This document shows, in pieces, positions 56,819-64,000 of a stretch of DNA of 64,000 nucleotides. The notes under the pieces are model-generated. The model saw only the letters and a list, made by a program, of their open reading frames with translations. It was not told the DNA's origin and ran no database searches. The position numbers were made by a program, and so were the translations under genes. Each line of letters opens with the position of its first letter. Within the stretch, counting starts at the first letter, position 1. The DNA comes from Gammaproteobacteria bacterium (GTDB lineage: Bacteria > Pseudomonadota > Gammaproteobacteria > Poriferisulfidales > GCA-002705445), in assembly GCA_018675635.1 (NCBI GenBank), contig JABGXU010000007.1:193366-257365 (forward strand). The letters run 5' to 3'.

Positions 56819-57361
56819 ATGATAGATACAAAATTAATATTATCTCAATATATAAATAAAAATAATAATTTAAATAAAGAATACATGATCATTGTAAATA
56901 TTCTTAATCAAGAATTAATCTTATATAAAAATTATAAAGAACTTATAAAATATATGATATCTACATCAATATATGGGGAGGGCTCCGAGGAAGGAAGTAA
57001 TAAAACCCCAATAGGAGCACATTATATTAAGGAGTGTATTGGAAATAATACAGACCCTCTTACTATATTTCAAAATAGAAGACCAACTGGTACTAAGACT
57101 AAAATTATTAGTGAAAAAATATCTATTAATAAGGACATAATTTCTAGTAGAATTCTTTGGCTTGATGGGTTGGAAGAGGGTAAAAATAAAGGCTCTAATT
57201 TAGATAGTTATTCAAGGTACATTTATATACACGGAACAAATGAAGAAGGAATGTTAGGTGAAAAATCATCACACGGATGTATTAGGATGAGTAATAGTGA
57301 TATTATAGATCTTTGTGATAAAAATATATGCAATTCATTTGTTTACATTTCTGAAAAATAA
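56819..57361 (+). CDS. YkuD-family L,D-transpeptidase without a signal peptide
   Basis: A 180-residue protein with the L,D-transpeptidase active-site signature: IHGTNEEGMLG followed by SSHGCIRMSN, in which the Cys is the nucleophile and the His residues are conserved. An upstream GSNKTPIGAHYI segment is also family-typical. Such enzymes make 3-3 crosslinks or attach lipoproteins to peptidoglycan in the periplasm. Here the N-terminus (MIDTKLILSQYINKNN) has no signal peptide or membrane helix. The frame is closed by a stop 10 codons upstream. Localisation is therefore unclear. Confidence 0.8.
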   Translation: MIDTKLILSQYINKNNNLNKEYMIIVNILNQELILYKNYKELIKYMISTSIYGEGSEEGSNKTPIGAHYIKECIGNNTDPLTIFQNRRPTGTKTKIISEKISINKDIISSRILWLDGLEEGKNKGSNLDSYSRYIYIHGTNEEGMLGEKSSHGCIRMSNSDIIDLCDKNICNSFVYISEK

Positions 57362-57367
57362 TAATTA

Positions 57368-58588
57368 ATGAATGATAAAAATAATATAAAAAAAATTTTT
57401 TTAGCCGGCGTTGATAGAGTATTAGGATATAATGCTGTTAAAAATTATTTGGATAATAATATAGTTTCTGGAAATCTTAATCTAGTATCTATAGGAAAAG
57501 CTGGAAGCTCGATGGCTCTTGCAGCATTAGAAAGTAAAGGTATTAGTATAAAATCTGGTTTAATAATTACAAAAAGAGATCATTTAGAAGAGGGTCTTAA
57601 AAATTATAGTAATATAAAGTGTCTTGAGTCAGATCATCCCACACCCTCTCAGACAAGTTTACAATGTGGAAATGAATTAATAAATTTTATTAACTCAAAA
57701 AATAATTCAGATGTATTTCTTTTTTTAATTTCCGGCGGCGGGTCTAGCTTAGTTGAATTATTAGTAGAAGACTTTAGTCTAGATGAACTTATGAATATGA
57801 CCGATGCTTTATTATCTAGAGGTTATAATATCAGTGATATTAATGCTATTAGAAAACATTTTTCAAAAATTAAAGGTGGTAAGCTTGCTACTTTTTTGAA
57901 AAATAGAAAATCTACAGTTTTAACAATATCGGATGTTCCTTCTGACGACCCAAAAATTATAGCATCAGGCCCATTATCATTCGATGATATTAAAATTAAT
58001 TTAGATAGTTATGAGGACGATATTATTGATATGCTTAATTCTGTAACACCCATAAATTGCCCAAATCTAGAAAATTTTTCCAATATTGATACGCATATTA
58101 TAGCTAAACTTGATGACGCAAAGATGGCTTGTAAAGTATATGGTGAAAAATTAAATTATACAGTCTATATGAATGATAATTTTATTGAGGGTGACGTTAA
58201 TGATTTAGCAAATTATTTTTCTGAATATTTGTTAAATTGTAAGAAAGGTCTTCATATCTGGGGAGGAGAAAGTTCTGTTCATCTTCCGAGTAATCCAGGA
58301 AGAGGTGGAAGAAATCAACAATTAGCTCTCCTGGTAGCGGAAAAGATTAAAAATTCTAATGTAATTTTTTTATCTGCTGGCACAGACGGTACAGATGGCC
58401 CAACAAATGATGCGGGAGGTCTAGTAGATGGTATGACAATAAAAAAAGGCATTGATTGCAATTTAGACCACAACAAATATCTAGAAAATGCAGATTCTGG
58501 AAACTACTTGGAAAAAATCAATGCTTTAGTGACAACTGGTCCTACTGGTACTAATGTTATGGATTTAATTCTTATCATAAAAAATTAA
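57368..58588 (+). CDS. Glycerate 2-kinase (GckA/MOFRL family)
   Basis: A 406-residue protein of the DUF4147 plus MOFRL type. The N-terminal domain has SIGKAGSSMALAAL near residue 41, ESDHPTPSQTS and LISGGGSSLVELL. The C-terminal MOFRL domain has GRGGRNQQLALLVA and SAGTDGTDGPTNDAGGLVDG, ending with TGPTGTNVMDL. These phosphorylate D-glycerate to 2-phosphoglycerate. It starts 6 bases after the transpeptidase gene. No glyoxylate or serine pathway gene is next to it. Confidence 0.88.
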   Translation: MNDKNNIKKIFLAGVDRVLGYNAVKNYLDNNIVSGNLNLVSIGKAGSSMALAALESKGISIKSGLIITKRDHLEEGLKNYSNIKCLESDHPTPSQTSLQCGNELINFINSKNNSDVFLFLISGGGSSLVELLVEDFSLDELMNMTDALLSRGYNISDINAIRKHFSKIKGGKLATFLKNRKSTVLTISDVPSDDPKIIASGPLSFDDIKINLDSYEDDIIDMLNSVTPINCPNLENFSNIDTHIIAKLDDAKMACKVYGEKLNYTVYMNDNFIEGDVNDLANYFSEYLLNCKKGLHIWGGESSVHLPSNPGRGGRNQQLALLVAEKIKNSNVIFLSAGTDGTDGPTNDAGGLVDGMTIKKGIDCNLDHNKYLENADSGNYLEKINALVTTGPTGTNVMDLILIIKN

Positions 58589-58602
58589 TTGATTAATAAA
58601 GA

Positions 58603-59322
58603 CTATAGATCAAATAATTCTATCTTATTATTTTTATAAACAATATAACTAGGTGCGTTATGCCAGTCACCTAAAACATATCGAAAATAATTTTTACCTT
58701 GAGTATTTATTTCATGAATATTTTTTCTATGTGTATGACCATGAATTATTATATTTGTTTTAAATTTTTTATAAAAATCCAACACTGTTTTGTTATTTAC
58801 ATCCATTATATTTTCAGGTTTTTGTGATATTATTTTTTTACTTTTACTTCTTAAGTATGAGGCTATTTTAGTTTTTATATTGTTACTAAGAAGATTGAAA
58901 ATTAGTAATGTAATTTTATTTCTAATAAATTTTCTAAATTTTTGATAATCAATATCATCAGTGCAAAGTAAGTCACCATGTGTAACTAGTATTTTTGTGC
59001 CATTCAAATCTACAATGTAATTTTCTGGAAGAATTTTAATATTAGTTTTTTTTGTAAATTTTTTCCCAATCAAGAAGTCTCTATTACCATGAATTAAAAA
59101 TATTTCTGTTCCTTGTTTTGAAATATTATAAAGAGCAGATATAATTATATTATTTTGAGCAATATCATGTCTATCATCTGTCCAGAACTCAAATAAGTCA
59201 CCTAAAATATATAATTCTTTCATATCAGAGCTTTTTTCAGACATAAAATCTAGAAATTTATTTGTTACCTCTAAATTATTTGGATCTAAATGTATGTCTG
59301 AGATGAAGTATATGTTGTCCAT
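58603..59322 (-). CDS. lpxH: UDP-2,3-diacylglucosamine diphosphatase LpxH
   Basis: Cleaves UDP-diacylglucosamine to lipid X in lipid A synthesis. I chose the ATG at 59322 (MDNIYFISDIHLD) over a TTG at 59334 that would overlap the upstream gene; it gives 239 residues, close to E. coli LpxH (240). Calcineurin-type metal motifs are SDIHLD, ILGDLFEFW, HGNRDFLIG, THGDLLCTDD and HGHTHR. The order ppi-lpxH is the same as E. coli ppiB-lpxH. Confidence 0.95.
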   Translation of the reverse strand: MDNIYFISDIHLDPNNLEVTNKFLDFMSEKSSDMKELYILGDLFEFWTDDRHDIAQNNIIISALYNISKQGTEIFLIHGNRDFLIGKKFTKKTNIKILPENYIVDLNGTKILVTHGDLLCTDDIDYQKFRKFIRNKITLLIFNLLSNNIKTKIASYLRSKSKKIISQKPENIMDVNNKTVLDFYKKFKTNIIIHGHTHRKNIHEINTQGKNYFRYVLGDWHNAPSYIVYKNNKIELFDL

Positions 59323-59326
59323 TTTT

Positions 59327-59902
59327 CTATTCAATAATTATATCGTTTATAATTATTGGTTCTTTAGGTACGTCTTGATGCGGTCCATTGCTTGCAGTTT
59401 CTACGTTAGCTATTTTATCTATTATATCTAAGCCTTTTAATACTTTTCCAAATACGCAGTAACCCCATCCTTGCTGTGTTTGATCTCTAAAATTTAAAAA
59501 AGTGTTATCTTTTAAATTTATAAAAAACTGTGCGCTTGCTGAATGTGGGTCAGAAGTTCTTGCCATAGCTATTGTTCCTCTATCATTAGTTAGCATGTTA
59601 TTTGCTTCGTTTTGAATAGGTGCAAATGTATCTTTTTGCTCCATATTTACTGATAACCCACCGCCCTGAACCATAAAGTCTTTAATTACTCTGTGAAATA
59701 TAGTATTTGAAAAATATTTCGATTCTATATACTTTTTAAAATTTGATACTGTTATTGGTGCTTTATCATCATATAGTTCAAGCTTTATATCGCCCGATGT
59801 TGTTTTAATAATAATCTTAGTGTTTGTGGTCATTTCGGCGTTAACTCCATAATTCATAATGATTATTGTAATTATAACTAAATATTTGAAAATATTTTTC
59901 AT
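59327..59902 (-). CDS. Cyclophilin-type peptidyl-prolyl isomerase with signal peptide
   Basis: A 191-residue cyclophilin. The N-terminus (MKNIFKYLVIITIIIMNYGVNA) is a signal peptide, so the enzyme is probably periplasmic like PpiA, although the neighbour lpxH is the usual partner of cytosolic PpiB. The isomerase core has FHRVIKDFMVQGG (catalytic Arg), RGTIAMARTSDPHSASAQFFINL, FLNF and GYCVFGKVLKG. lpxH begins 4 bases after its stop. Confidence 0.92.
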   Translation of the reverse strand: MKNIFKYLVIITIIIMNYGVNAEMTTNTKIIIKTTSGDIKLELYDDKAPITVSNFKKYIESKYFSNTIFHRVIKDFMVQGGGLSVNMEQKDTFAPIQNEANNMLTNDRGTIAMARTSDPHSASAQFFINLKDNTFLNFRDQTQQGWGYCVFGKVLKGLDIIDKIANVETASNGPHQDVPKEPIIINDIIIE

Positions 59903-60017
59903 ATTTAAGTGGCTATTGCTCTTGTATGTAAGTTTTTTTTGATTAGAATACCATTCATCTAGAAAAATATCATGTTGATTAACTAATATATTAGTGAAGT
60001 TATTCTTTTTTTTCTCG

Positions 60018-60023
60018 TATAAT
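60018..60023 (+). promoter_or_regulatory. Candidate -10 of the tRNA-Pro-Arg-His cluster
   Basis: An exact TATAAT lies 13 bases upstream of the tRNA-Pro 5' end, after a T-rich stretch. No good -35 match is seen at 16-18 bases. Confidence 0.5.
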
Positions 60024-60036
60024 ATAACAGGTAATT

Positions 60037-60113
60037 CGGGGTATAGCGCAGCCTGGTAGCGCGCCTGCTTTGGGAGCAGGATGTCGGGGGTTCAAATCCC
60101 TCTACCCCGACCA
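60037..60113 (+). tRNA. tRNA-Pro (anticodon TGG)
   Basis: A 77-nt cloverleaf. The acceptor stem is CGGGGTA/TACCCCG, with discriminator A and an encoded CCA. The anticodon loop TTTGGGA gives TGG, and the T-loop is TTCAAAT. It is the first of three clustered tRNA genes. Confidence 0.97.
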
Positions 60114-60119
60114 TGCAAT

Positions 60120-60196
60120 GCGCCTGTAGCTCATTTGGATAGAGCATCGGATTTCTAATCCGAGGGTGGTAGGTTCGAATCCTACCAGGCGCACCA
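60120..60196 (+). tRNA. tRNA-Arg (anticodon TCT)
   Basis: A 77-nt cloverleaf. The acceptor is GCGCCTG/CAGGCGC, with discriminator A and an encoded CCA. The anticodon loop TTTCTAA gives TCT (AGA codons), and the T-loop is TTCGAAT. It lies 6 bases after tRNA-Pro. Confidence 0.97.
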
Positions 60197-60203
60197 TTTT
60201 TGT

Positions 60204-60280
60204 GGCGAGAGTAGCTCAGTTGGTAGAGCACTGGTTTGTGGTACCGGTTGTCGCGGGTTCAATCCCCGTCTCTCGCCCCA
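60204..60280 (+). tRNA. tRNA-His (anticodon GTG)
   Basis: A 77-nt gene including the extra 5' G (-1) that pairs with discriminator C73, diagnostic of tRNA-His. The acceptor stem is GCGAGAG/CTCTCGC, with an encoded CCA. The anticodon loop TTGTGGT gives GTG. It lies 7 bases after tRNA-Arg. Confidence 0.97.
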
Positions 60281-60331
60281 TTTTTAAAAATGTTTCTTCA
60301 ATACTTATTTTTTTAATTAGCTAACTAGGTA

Positions 60332-60337
60332 TATAAT
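60332..60337 (+). promoter_or_regulatory. Candidate -10 of the DUF2946-like gene, 7 nt before ATG
   Basis: An exact TATAAT ends 7 bases before the ATG at 60345. No Shine-Dalgarno sequence is present between them. Confidence 0.45.
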
Positions 60338-60344
60338 TAATTCC

Positions 60345-60704
60345 ATGAAATTATTTAATAAATATATAAAAATATTTGTCATAGCTTCAATTGCATTTAT
60401 GCAAACAAGCAACGCATTTGCGTCTATTATCTTTTTAGACAATGATAATTATATTCAAATATGCACTGCTAATGGAATAAAATTAATTTCTGAAAATGGT
60501 TTTAATAATTCTAAAAAATCTATTGTTAAAACTAAGACTATGAATTGCTGTTTAGATATTCATTCAAACTTTGTAATAAATAGTTACAATTTTATTAAGC
60601 CAAATTATCTAATAGCTTTTCAAAATAATAATCATGTAGATTTATCAAAATCATCAGATTTTAATAATCTTAATTCTATAAGAGCTCCTCCAAGAATAAT
60701 TTAA
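60345..60704 (+). CDS. DUF2946-like secreted protein, probably copper-related
   Basis: A 119-residue protein. A signal peptide covers about residues 1-27 (IFVIASIAFMQTSNAFA). The mature part has QICTANGIKLIS, a NCCLDIH pair of cysteines and a C-terminal RAPPRII. The pattern of C-T-A-x-G near the start, a Cys/His cluster and RAPP at the end resembles DUF2946. Genes of that family often accompany copper chaperones and TonB receptors. The next gene, 79 bases away, is a copper chaperone fusion, which supports the context. The function is unknown. Confidence 0.6.
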   Translation: MKLFNKYIKIFVIASIAFMQTSNAFASIIFLDNDNYIQICTANGIKLISENGFNNSKKSIVKTKTMNCCLDIHSNFVINSYNFIKPNYLIAFQNNNHVDLSKSSDFNNLNSIRAPPRII

Positions 60705-60783
60705 TTTTCAATTATTAACGTATATTAAAAATATTTAATTTTTTTAAATATTATTTATAAAAGTAAAGAAACAGGAGAGCAAA

Positions 60784-62172
60784 ATGAAAATTTTTTTTAA
60801 TTTAATAGTATTACTATCAATATCAAGCAATTTGCATGCATCAGATATTACTATTGAAAATTCACGTATTCGTATGATGCCTAGTGGTACTCTAATAACT
60901 GCTGGATATTTTTCAATAATAAATAACACTGATAAAGATATTACTTTAGTAAAAGCTATTAGCAACAGATTTAACTCTGTGGAAATGCATAATACAATTA
61001 AAGATGGTGATATTATGAAAATGATTAAACAAGAATCTGTAACAATTGCTGCAAATTCAAAACTAGAATTTAAACCAATGAGCTATCATTTAATGCTCAA
61101 AAAGGCTAATAAAGAACTTATAGAAGGCGAAGACATAGAAGTAACTTTTACACTATCTAATGGCAAAACTATCTCTATTATATTTTTAGTAAAAAAAATG
61201 GGAGCTGGAGAAGGTCATGATAATAATGTTCTTCATAATCATTCAATGAAAAATATGCATAGACCTGATTTTGTTTTCCCTGTTGGCGTCAAAGGCGGAA
61301 AAAATATGATGTCAAAAAAAATTATGTTTGGTTATAAGTTTGGAATTATGGAAATGGATTGCTGTAAAAACAATACAAATTCTGTAAGCGAAAGCATTAT
61401 TCAGGGTCTTGGCTACACTATGGCGCCAATAGACATGAGTATGCATATGCATATGTTCAGCGCTATGTTCGCAATAAATGATAAATTTACAGTAATGGCA
61501 ATGCTTCCATATATAGAAAAAGAAATGAATATGAAAATGCTAACTGGAATGATGGCTGGAAAATTACATACAAATAGTAGTCGTGGTATTGGTGATTTAA
61601 GTATTACCGGATTATATAAGTTGTCTGATAAATCTAATTTTAAACTTGTATTATCAGTTCCTACCGGTGAATACGACGAGAAAGATCATAATATGAGCGG
61701 AGTTTTAAAAACATTAACTTATCCTATGCAACTGGGCTCAGGAACTTACGATGTCACTTTTGGTTATAGTTTTCAAGGAATACATGACGATTGGTCATAT
61801 GGTATTCAGTTAAATGCATTAACAAGGTTTGATTATAATAATGAAGAATGGAAATATGGTGATAGACGAGAAGTGTCAGCATGGTTAGCTAAACCAATTT
61901 CTAAATCTTTTAGCATTTCATTTGGTTTAGATTTAGATCATCAAGAGAATATTAACGGTAGGTCTCGAAATAGAGATGAAACAACGCCAATCTGGAATGA
62001 GTATTTTCATTCTCATTTAATAGTTTCTTCTAATATAGGTATCAATTATAAAGTACCAAAATCTAAATCAAAAATTGGAATTCAGTGCGGAACGCCAATC
62101 TACTATGATGTAAATGGCCCGCAAATGCATCAAGATTTTAAATGCAATCTAGGATATTCAAAAATGATGTAA
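60784..62172 (+). CDS. PCuAC copper chaperone fused to an outer-membrane beta-barrel domain
   Basis: A 462-residue two-domain protein. The signal peptide is about residues 1-20. Residues 21-140 are a PCuAC (DUF461) domain with an exact H-X10-M-X21-H-X-M copper site: His69, Met80, His102, Met104. A His/Met linker (about 143-160) follows. Residues about 165-462 resemble a family of outer-membrane transporters with Met/His-rich loops (PIDMSMHMHMFSAMFA, MAMLPYIEKEMNMKM) and amphipathic strands. AGGAGA lies upstream of the ATG. It probably binds periplasmic Cu(I) and holds it near the outer membrane. The fusion is unusual; the halves are normally separate genes. Confidence 0.85.
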   Translation: MKIFFNLIVLLSISSNLHASDITIENSRIRMMPSGTLITAGYFSIINNTDKDITLVKAISNRFNSVEMHNTIKDGDIMKMIKQESVTIAANSKLEFKPMSYHLMLKKANKELIEGEDIEVTFTLSNGKTISIIFLVKKMGAGEGHDNNVLHNHSMKNMHRPDFVFPVGVKGGKNMMSKKIMFGYKFGIMEMDCCKNNTNSVSESIIQGLGYTMAPIDMSMHMHMFSAMFAINDKFTVMAMLPYIEKEMNMKMLTGMMAGKLHTNSSRGIGDLSITGLYKLSDKSNFKLVLSVPTGEYDEKDHNMSGVLKTLTYPMQLGSGTYDVTFGYSFQGIHDDWSYGIQLNALTRFDYNNEEWKYGDRREVSAWLAKPISKSFSISFGLDLDHQENINGRSRNRDETTPIWNEYFHSHLIVSSNIGINYKVPKSKSKIGIQCGTPIYYDVNGPQMHQDFKCNLGYSKMM

Positions 62173-62175
62173 AAT

Positions 62176-62200
62176 ACTTTAATAAATAAGTTATTAAGGT
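62176..62200. terminator. Hairpin between convergent genes, candidate bidirectional terminator
   Basis: A 10-bp stem (ACTTTAATAA with TTATTAAGGT, one G-T pair) with loop ATAAG lies between the stops of two convergent genes. The T-tracts on both sides are short (AATTT; ATTTT on the minus strand), so efficiency is doubtful. Confidence 0.4.
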
Positions 62201-62203
62201 AAT

Positions 62204-63106
62204 TTAAAATGATATTCTGCTATTTTTTTTATATAAAAATACTAATAAAAATATTAAAATAGTAGTAATCCATATTGTTGAAAGATGTCCAGTAAAGTGA
62301 TCATATGGGCTCAACATAAAAACATAGTTTGAATCAAAATTCACTGAAGAATTTTGTTTAAAAATTTTTATTATAAAAATAAATCCAGCATGAATACCAA
62401 TACCATATGATATTGTTTTAAAATATGTTCTGATTACACCTAATAAAATACCAAAAATGAAAAGAGTTATTGCTGCGTCAATGAAGATTACTTTATGGAA
62501 ATTTATAAATACATTAAATAATTCAATAAGTCCAGAATTCCATAATATATTATCATCAGTAATTAGTGGTATTTTTATAAAATGAAATAATGAGTAAATT
62601 AAGCTACTAAATATTATAATACTGAATTTTGAGATTAAATTATTACTTTTCTGAATCATGATTCCTCTAAAAAACGATTCTTCAATAATTGATATAATAA
62701 GGCTTATGAATATTATAAATAAAACTGAGTATAAAAATAATTGATCAAAAATAAACAAGTTAAAGTTAATATTTCTAATATCGAAATACTTAAATAAGAA
62801 AATTAAGAGTGTTGAAACAAGTAAACTTAAAGCAAAGCCCTTACAAATATTTAATATAAATTTTATTTTTGGCTCTAAATACCCTACTAGTTGTCTATCA
62901 TATAACTTATAAGATTTCATTATTGGGATAATAAATATAGCAGACATTAATATAGCGCCATATTTAATAGCTTTATTTAGTGCTAAAATTGGCTGTTCAT
63001 CAAATTGCATGTACAATAGAGAACAAATCAATGATGACAATACTGCAAAAAATATTATATAGATTGTAAAAAACAATATATTCCTCATGTTTTTATTATA
63101 ATACAT
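62204..63106 (-). CDS. CPBP-family intramembrane metalloprotease
   Basis: A 300-residue protein with about eight hydrophobic helices. The CPBP/CAAX protease motifs are present: EESFFRGIM (EExxxR), SLFHFIKIP (FxxxH) and IGIHAGFIF. Bacterial members act in protein maturation or bacteriocin immunity, but substrates are mostly unknown. An alternative start is the ATG at 63088 (MRNILFF), which has an exact TATAAT (63095-63100, minus strand) 6 bases upstream. It diverges from tRNA-Leu and converges on the copper fusion gene. Confidence 0.8.
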   Translation of the reverse strand: MYYNKNMRNILFFTIYIIFFAVLSSLICSLLYMQFDEQPILALNKAIKYGAILMSAIFIIPIMKSYKLYDRQLVGYLEPKIKFILNICKGFALSLLVSTLLIFLFKYFDIRNINFNLFIFDQLFLYSVLFIIFISLIISIIEESFFRGIMIQKSNNLISKFSIIIFSSLIYSLFHFIKIPLITDDNILWNSGLIELFNVFINFHKVIFIDAAITLFIFGILLGVIRTYFKTISYGIGIHAGFIFIIKIFKQNSSVNFDSNYVFMLSPYDHFTGHLSTIWITTILIFLLVFLYKKNSRISF

Positions 63107-63153
63107 AATGCAATTACATAATTATTTTTTACGTATTAAATTAATGAATTATT

Positions 63154-63238
<85 letters not shown>

Positions 63239-63264
63239 TACCTAAATAATAAGTAGGAGTTTAA

Positions 63265-64000
63265 ATGAAATCAAAAGTAAAAAATTTAAAAGGTTTAGAA
63301 AAGGAATTATTTATAAGTTTTGATAGCAAAGAAATAGAGCCTACTATTAATGAAAAATTAACTAAATTAAGTAAAACATTAGATTTAAAGGGCTTTAGAA
63401 AAGGTAAAGTTCCGATGAATGTTGTAAAAAGCAAATATTATGAAGAATGTTTTAATGAATCACTAAGTGAACATATTGAGCGCAATTATATAAAAGTTGT
63501 ATTGGAAGAAAAGTTAAATCCGGTATCTGCTCCAAAAATATCTATGGAGAAATCAAAAGATAAAAATATTTATTCTTTTAAAGCATTGATAGAAGTTATG
63601 CCAGAAATTGAATTAAAAAGTTTAGATAAAATAAAACTTGAGAAACCAATATTAAAAGTTAAAAAAGTAGACTTGGAAAAAGCTGTCAATAAGATAGCAG
63701 AGCAACACAAGGATTGGGTTATTGTAAAAAGAAAATCAAAAAATGGAGATAGAGTAAAAGCAGATTTTATAGGAACAATTAATGGAGAGGAATTTGAAAA
63801 CAATAAAGCAGATGATTTTTTAATAGAGCTTGGAAGTAAACAATTAATTCCTGGCTTTGAAGAAGGTTTAGAGGGAGTAAAATATGGCGATAAAAAAACT
63901 TTAGATATTAAATTTCCAGATGATTATCAGGATAAAAAGATTGCCTCTCAGCCAGTTAAATTTGATATTAATGTTAAAGAAGTTTTAGAGCCAAAAGTTT
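63265..64000 (+). CDS. tig: Trigger factor, 3' partial
   Basis: Ribosome-associated chaperone with peptidyl-prolyl isomerase activity. 245 codons are visible and the frame runs off the window. The ribosome-binding signature GFRKGKVP is at residues 43-50. The FKBP-type domain begins near residue 160 (DRVKADFIGTINGEEF) and continues with LGSKQLIPGFEEGLEG. AGGAG at 63255-63259 precedes the ATG by 5 bases, one of the clearer Shine-Dalgarno sequences here. In gammaproteobacteria tig is usually followed by clpP-clpX-lon, beyond this window. Confidence 0.95.
   Translation, partial: MKSKVKNLKGLEKELFISFDSKEIEPTINEKLTKLSKTLDLKGFRKGKVPMNVVKSKYYEECFNESLSEHIERNYIKVVLEEKLNPVSAPKISMEKSKDKNIYSFKALIEVMPEIELKSLDKIKLEKPILKVKKVDLEKAVNKIAEQHKDWVIVKRKSKNGDRVKADFIGTINGEEFENNKADDFLIELGSKQLIPGFEEGLEGVKYGDKKTLDIKFPDDYQDKKIASQPVKFDINVKEVLEPKV

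Noticed and set aside
59983..60231. Open frame antisense to the tRNA cluster
   Set aside because: It is the reverse complement of tRNA-Pro and tRNA-Arg (it contains RIRTYHPRIRNP-type text), a classic spurious tRNA-derived ORF.

Overview
The window is a dense, very AT-rich (roughly 30% GC by eye) bacterial chromosome segment with almost no intergenic DNA. Gene content and gene order point to a gammaproteobacterium with a streamlined genome, probably marine. Supporting blocks are lapB-pyrF, pepA-valS diverging from lptFG, xerD-dsbC, and leuCDB-asd-truA-trpF...accD-folC-dedD-cvpA-purF. The LPS machinery (lapB, lptF, lptG, lpxH) shows a Gram-negative envelope. I cannot name the genus. No phage, insertion sequence, CRISPR array or rRNA is visible.

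Layout. 1-9.7 kb: lapB (5' truncated), pyrF, galU, tRNA-Asn, a class I aminotransferase, uvrB, an AcuI/YhdH-like reductase, purK-purE diverging from purC, and a small membrane-anchored protein. 9.7-14 kb: a TonB-dependent receptor, nadC and an alanine/sodium symporter. 14-20.3 kb: the phosphate block phoB-phoR, pstC-pstA-pstB on the opposite strand, and phoU with two Pho-box-like repeats; no pstS is present. 20.3-26.6 kb: argF-argD, a PuuD-type membrane protein with a clear terminator, tsaE-amidase, sohB and a RibD-C-like reductase. 26.7-28.6 kb: an unrecognised 636-residue protein with an HPr-kinase-like P-loop at its extreme C-terminus. 28.7-37.5 kb: valS, pepA, lptF, lptG, an RDD protein, xerD and dsbC. 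37.5-43.4 kb: an AddA/UvrD-like helicase without nuclease domain, htpX, efp, psd and aroC. 43.4-56.8 kb: an MFS transporter and a long co-directional run of leucine, aspartate-family, tryptophan, fatty-acid, folate and purine genes. 56.8-60 kb: a YkuD L,D-transpeptidase, glycerate kinase, lpxH and a cyclophilin. 60-64 kb: tRNA-Pro-Arg-His, a copper-related pair (a DUF2946-like protein and a PCuAC/outer-membrane barrel fusion), a CPBP protease, tRNA-Leu and the start of tig.

How it works together. Most genes are housekeeping: de novo purine synthesis (purK, E, C, F), pyrimidine (pyrF), Leu/Trp/Arg and aspartate-family amino acids, envelope biogenesis, repair and translation. The accessory features are the Pho regulon, the copper pair, the orphan TonB receptor and the 636-residue kinase-fold candidate.

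The two most interesting signals are these. First, the 26736-28646 protein may be a rearranged (possibly circularly permuted) PEPCK/HPr-kinase-fold enzyme, with a palindrome and paired direct repeats in its upstream region. Second, the copper chaperone/outer-membrane-barrel fusion carries an exact H-X10-M-X21-H-X-M copper motif. A third, genome-scale pattern is a -10-like hexamer ending exactly 7 nt before the ATG in six intergenic starts, which suggests leaderless transcription.
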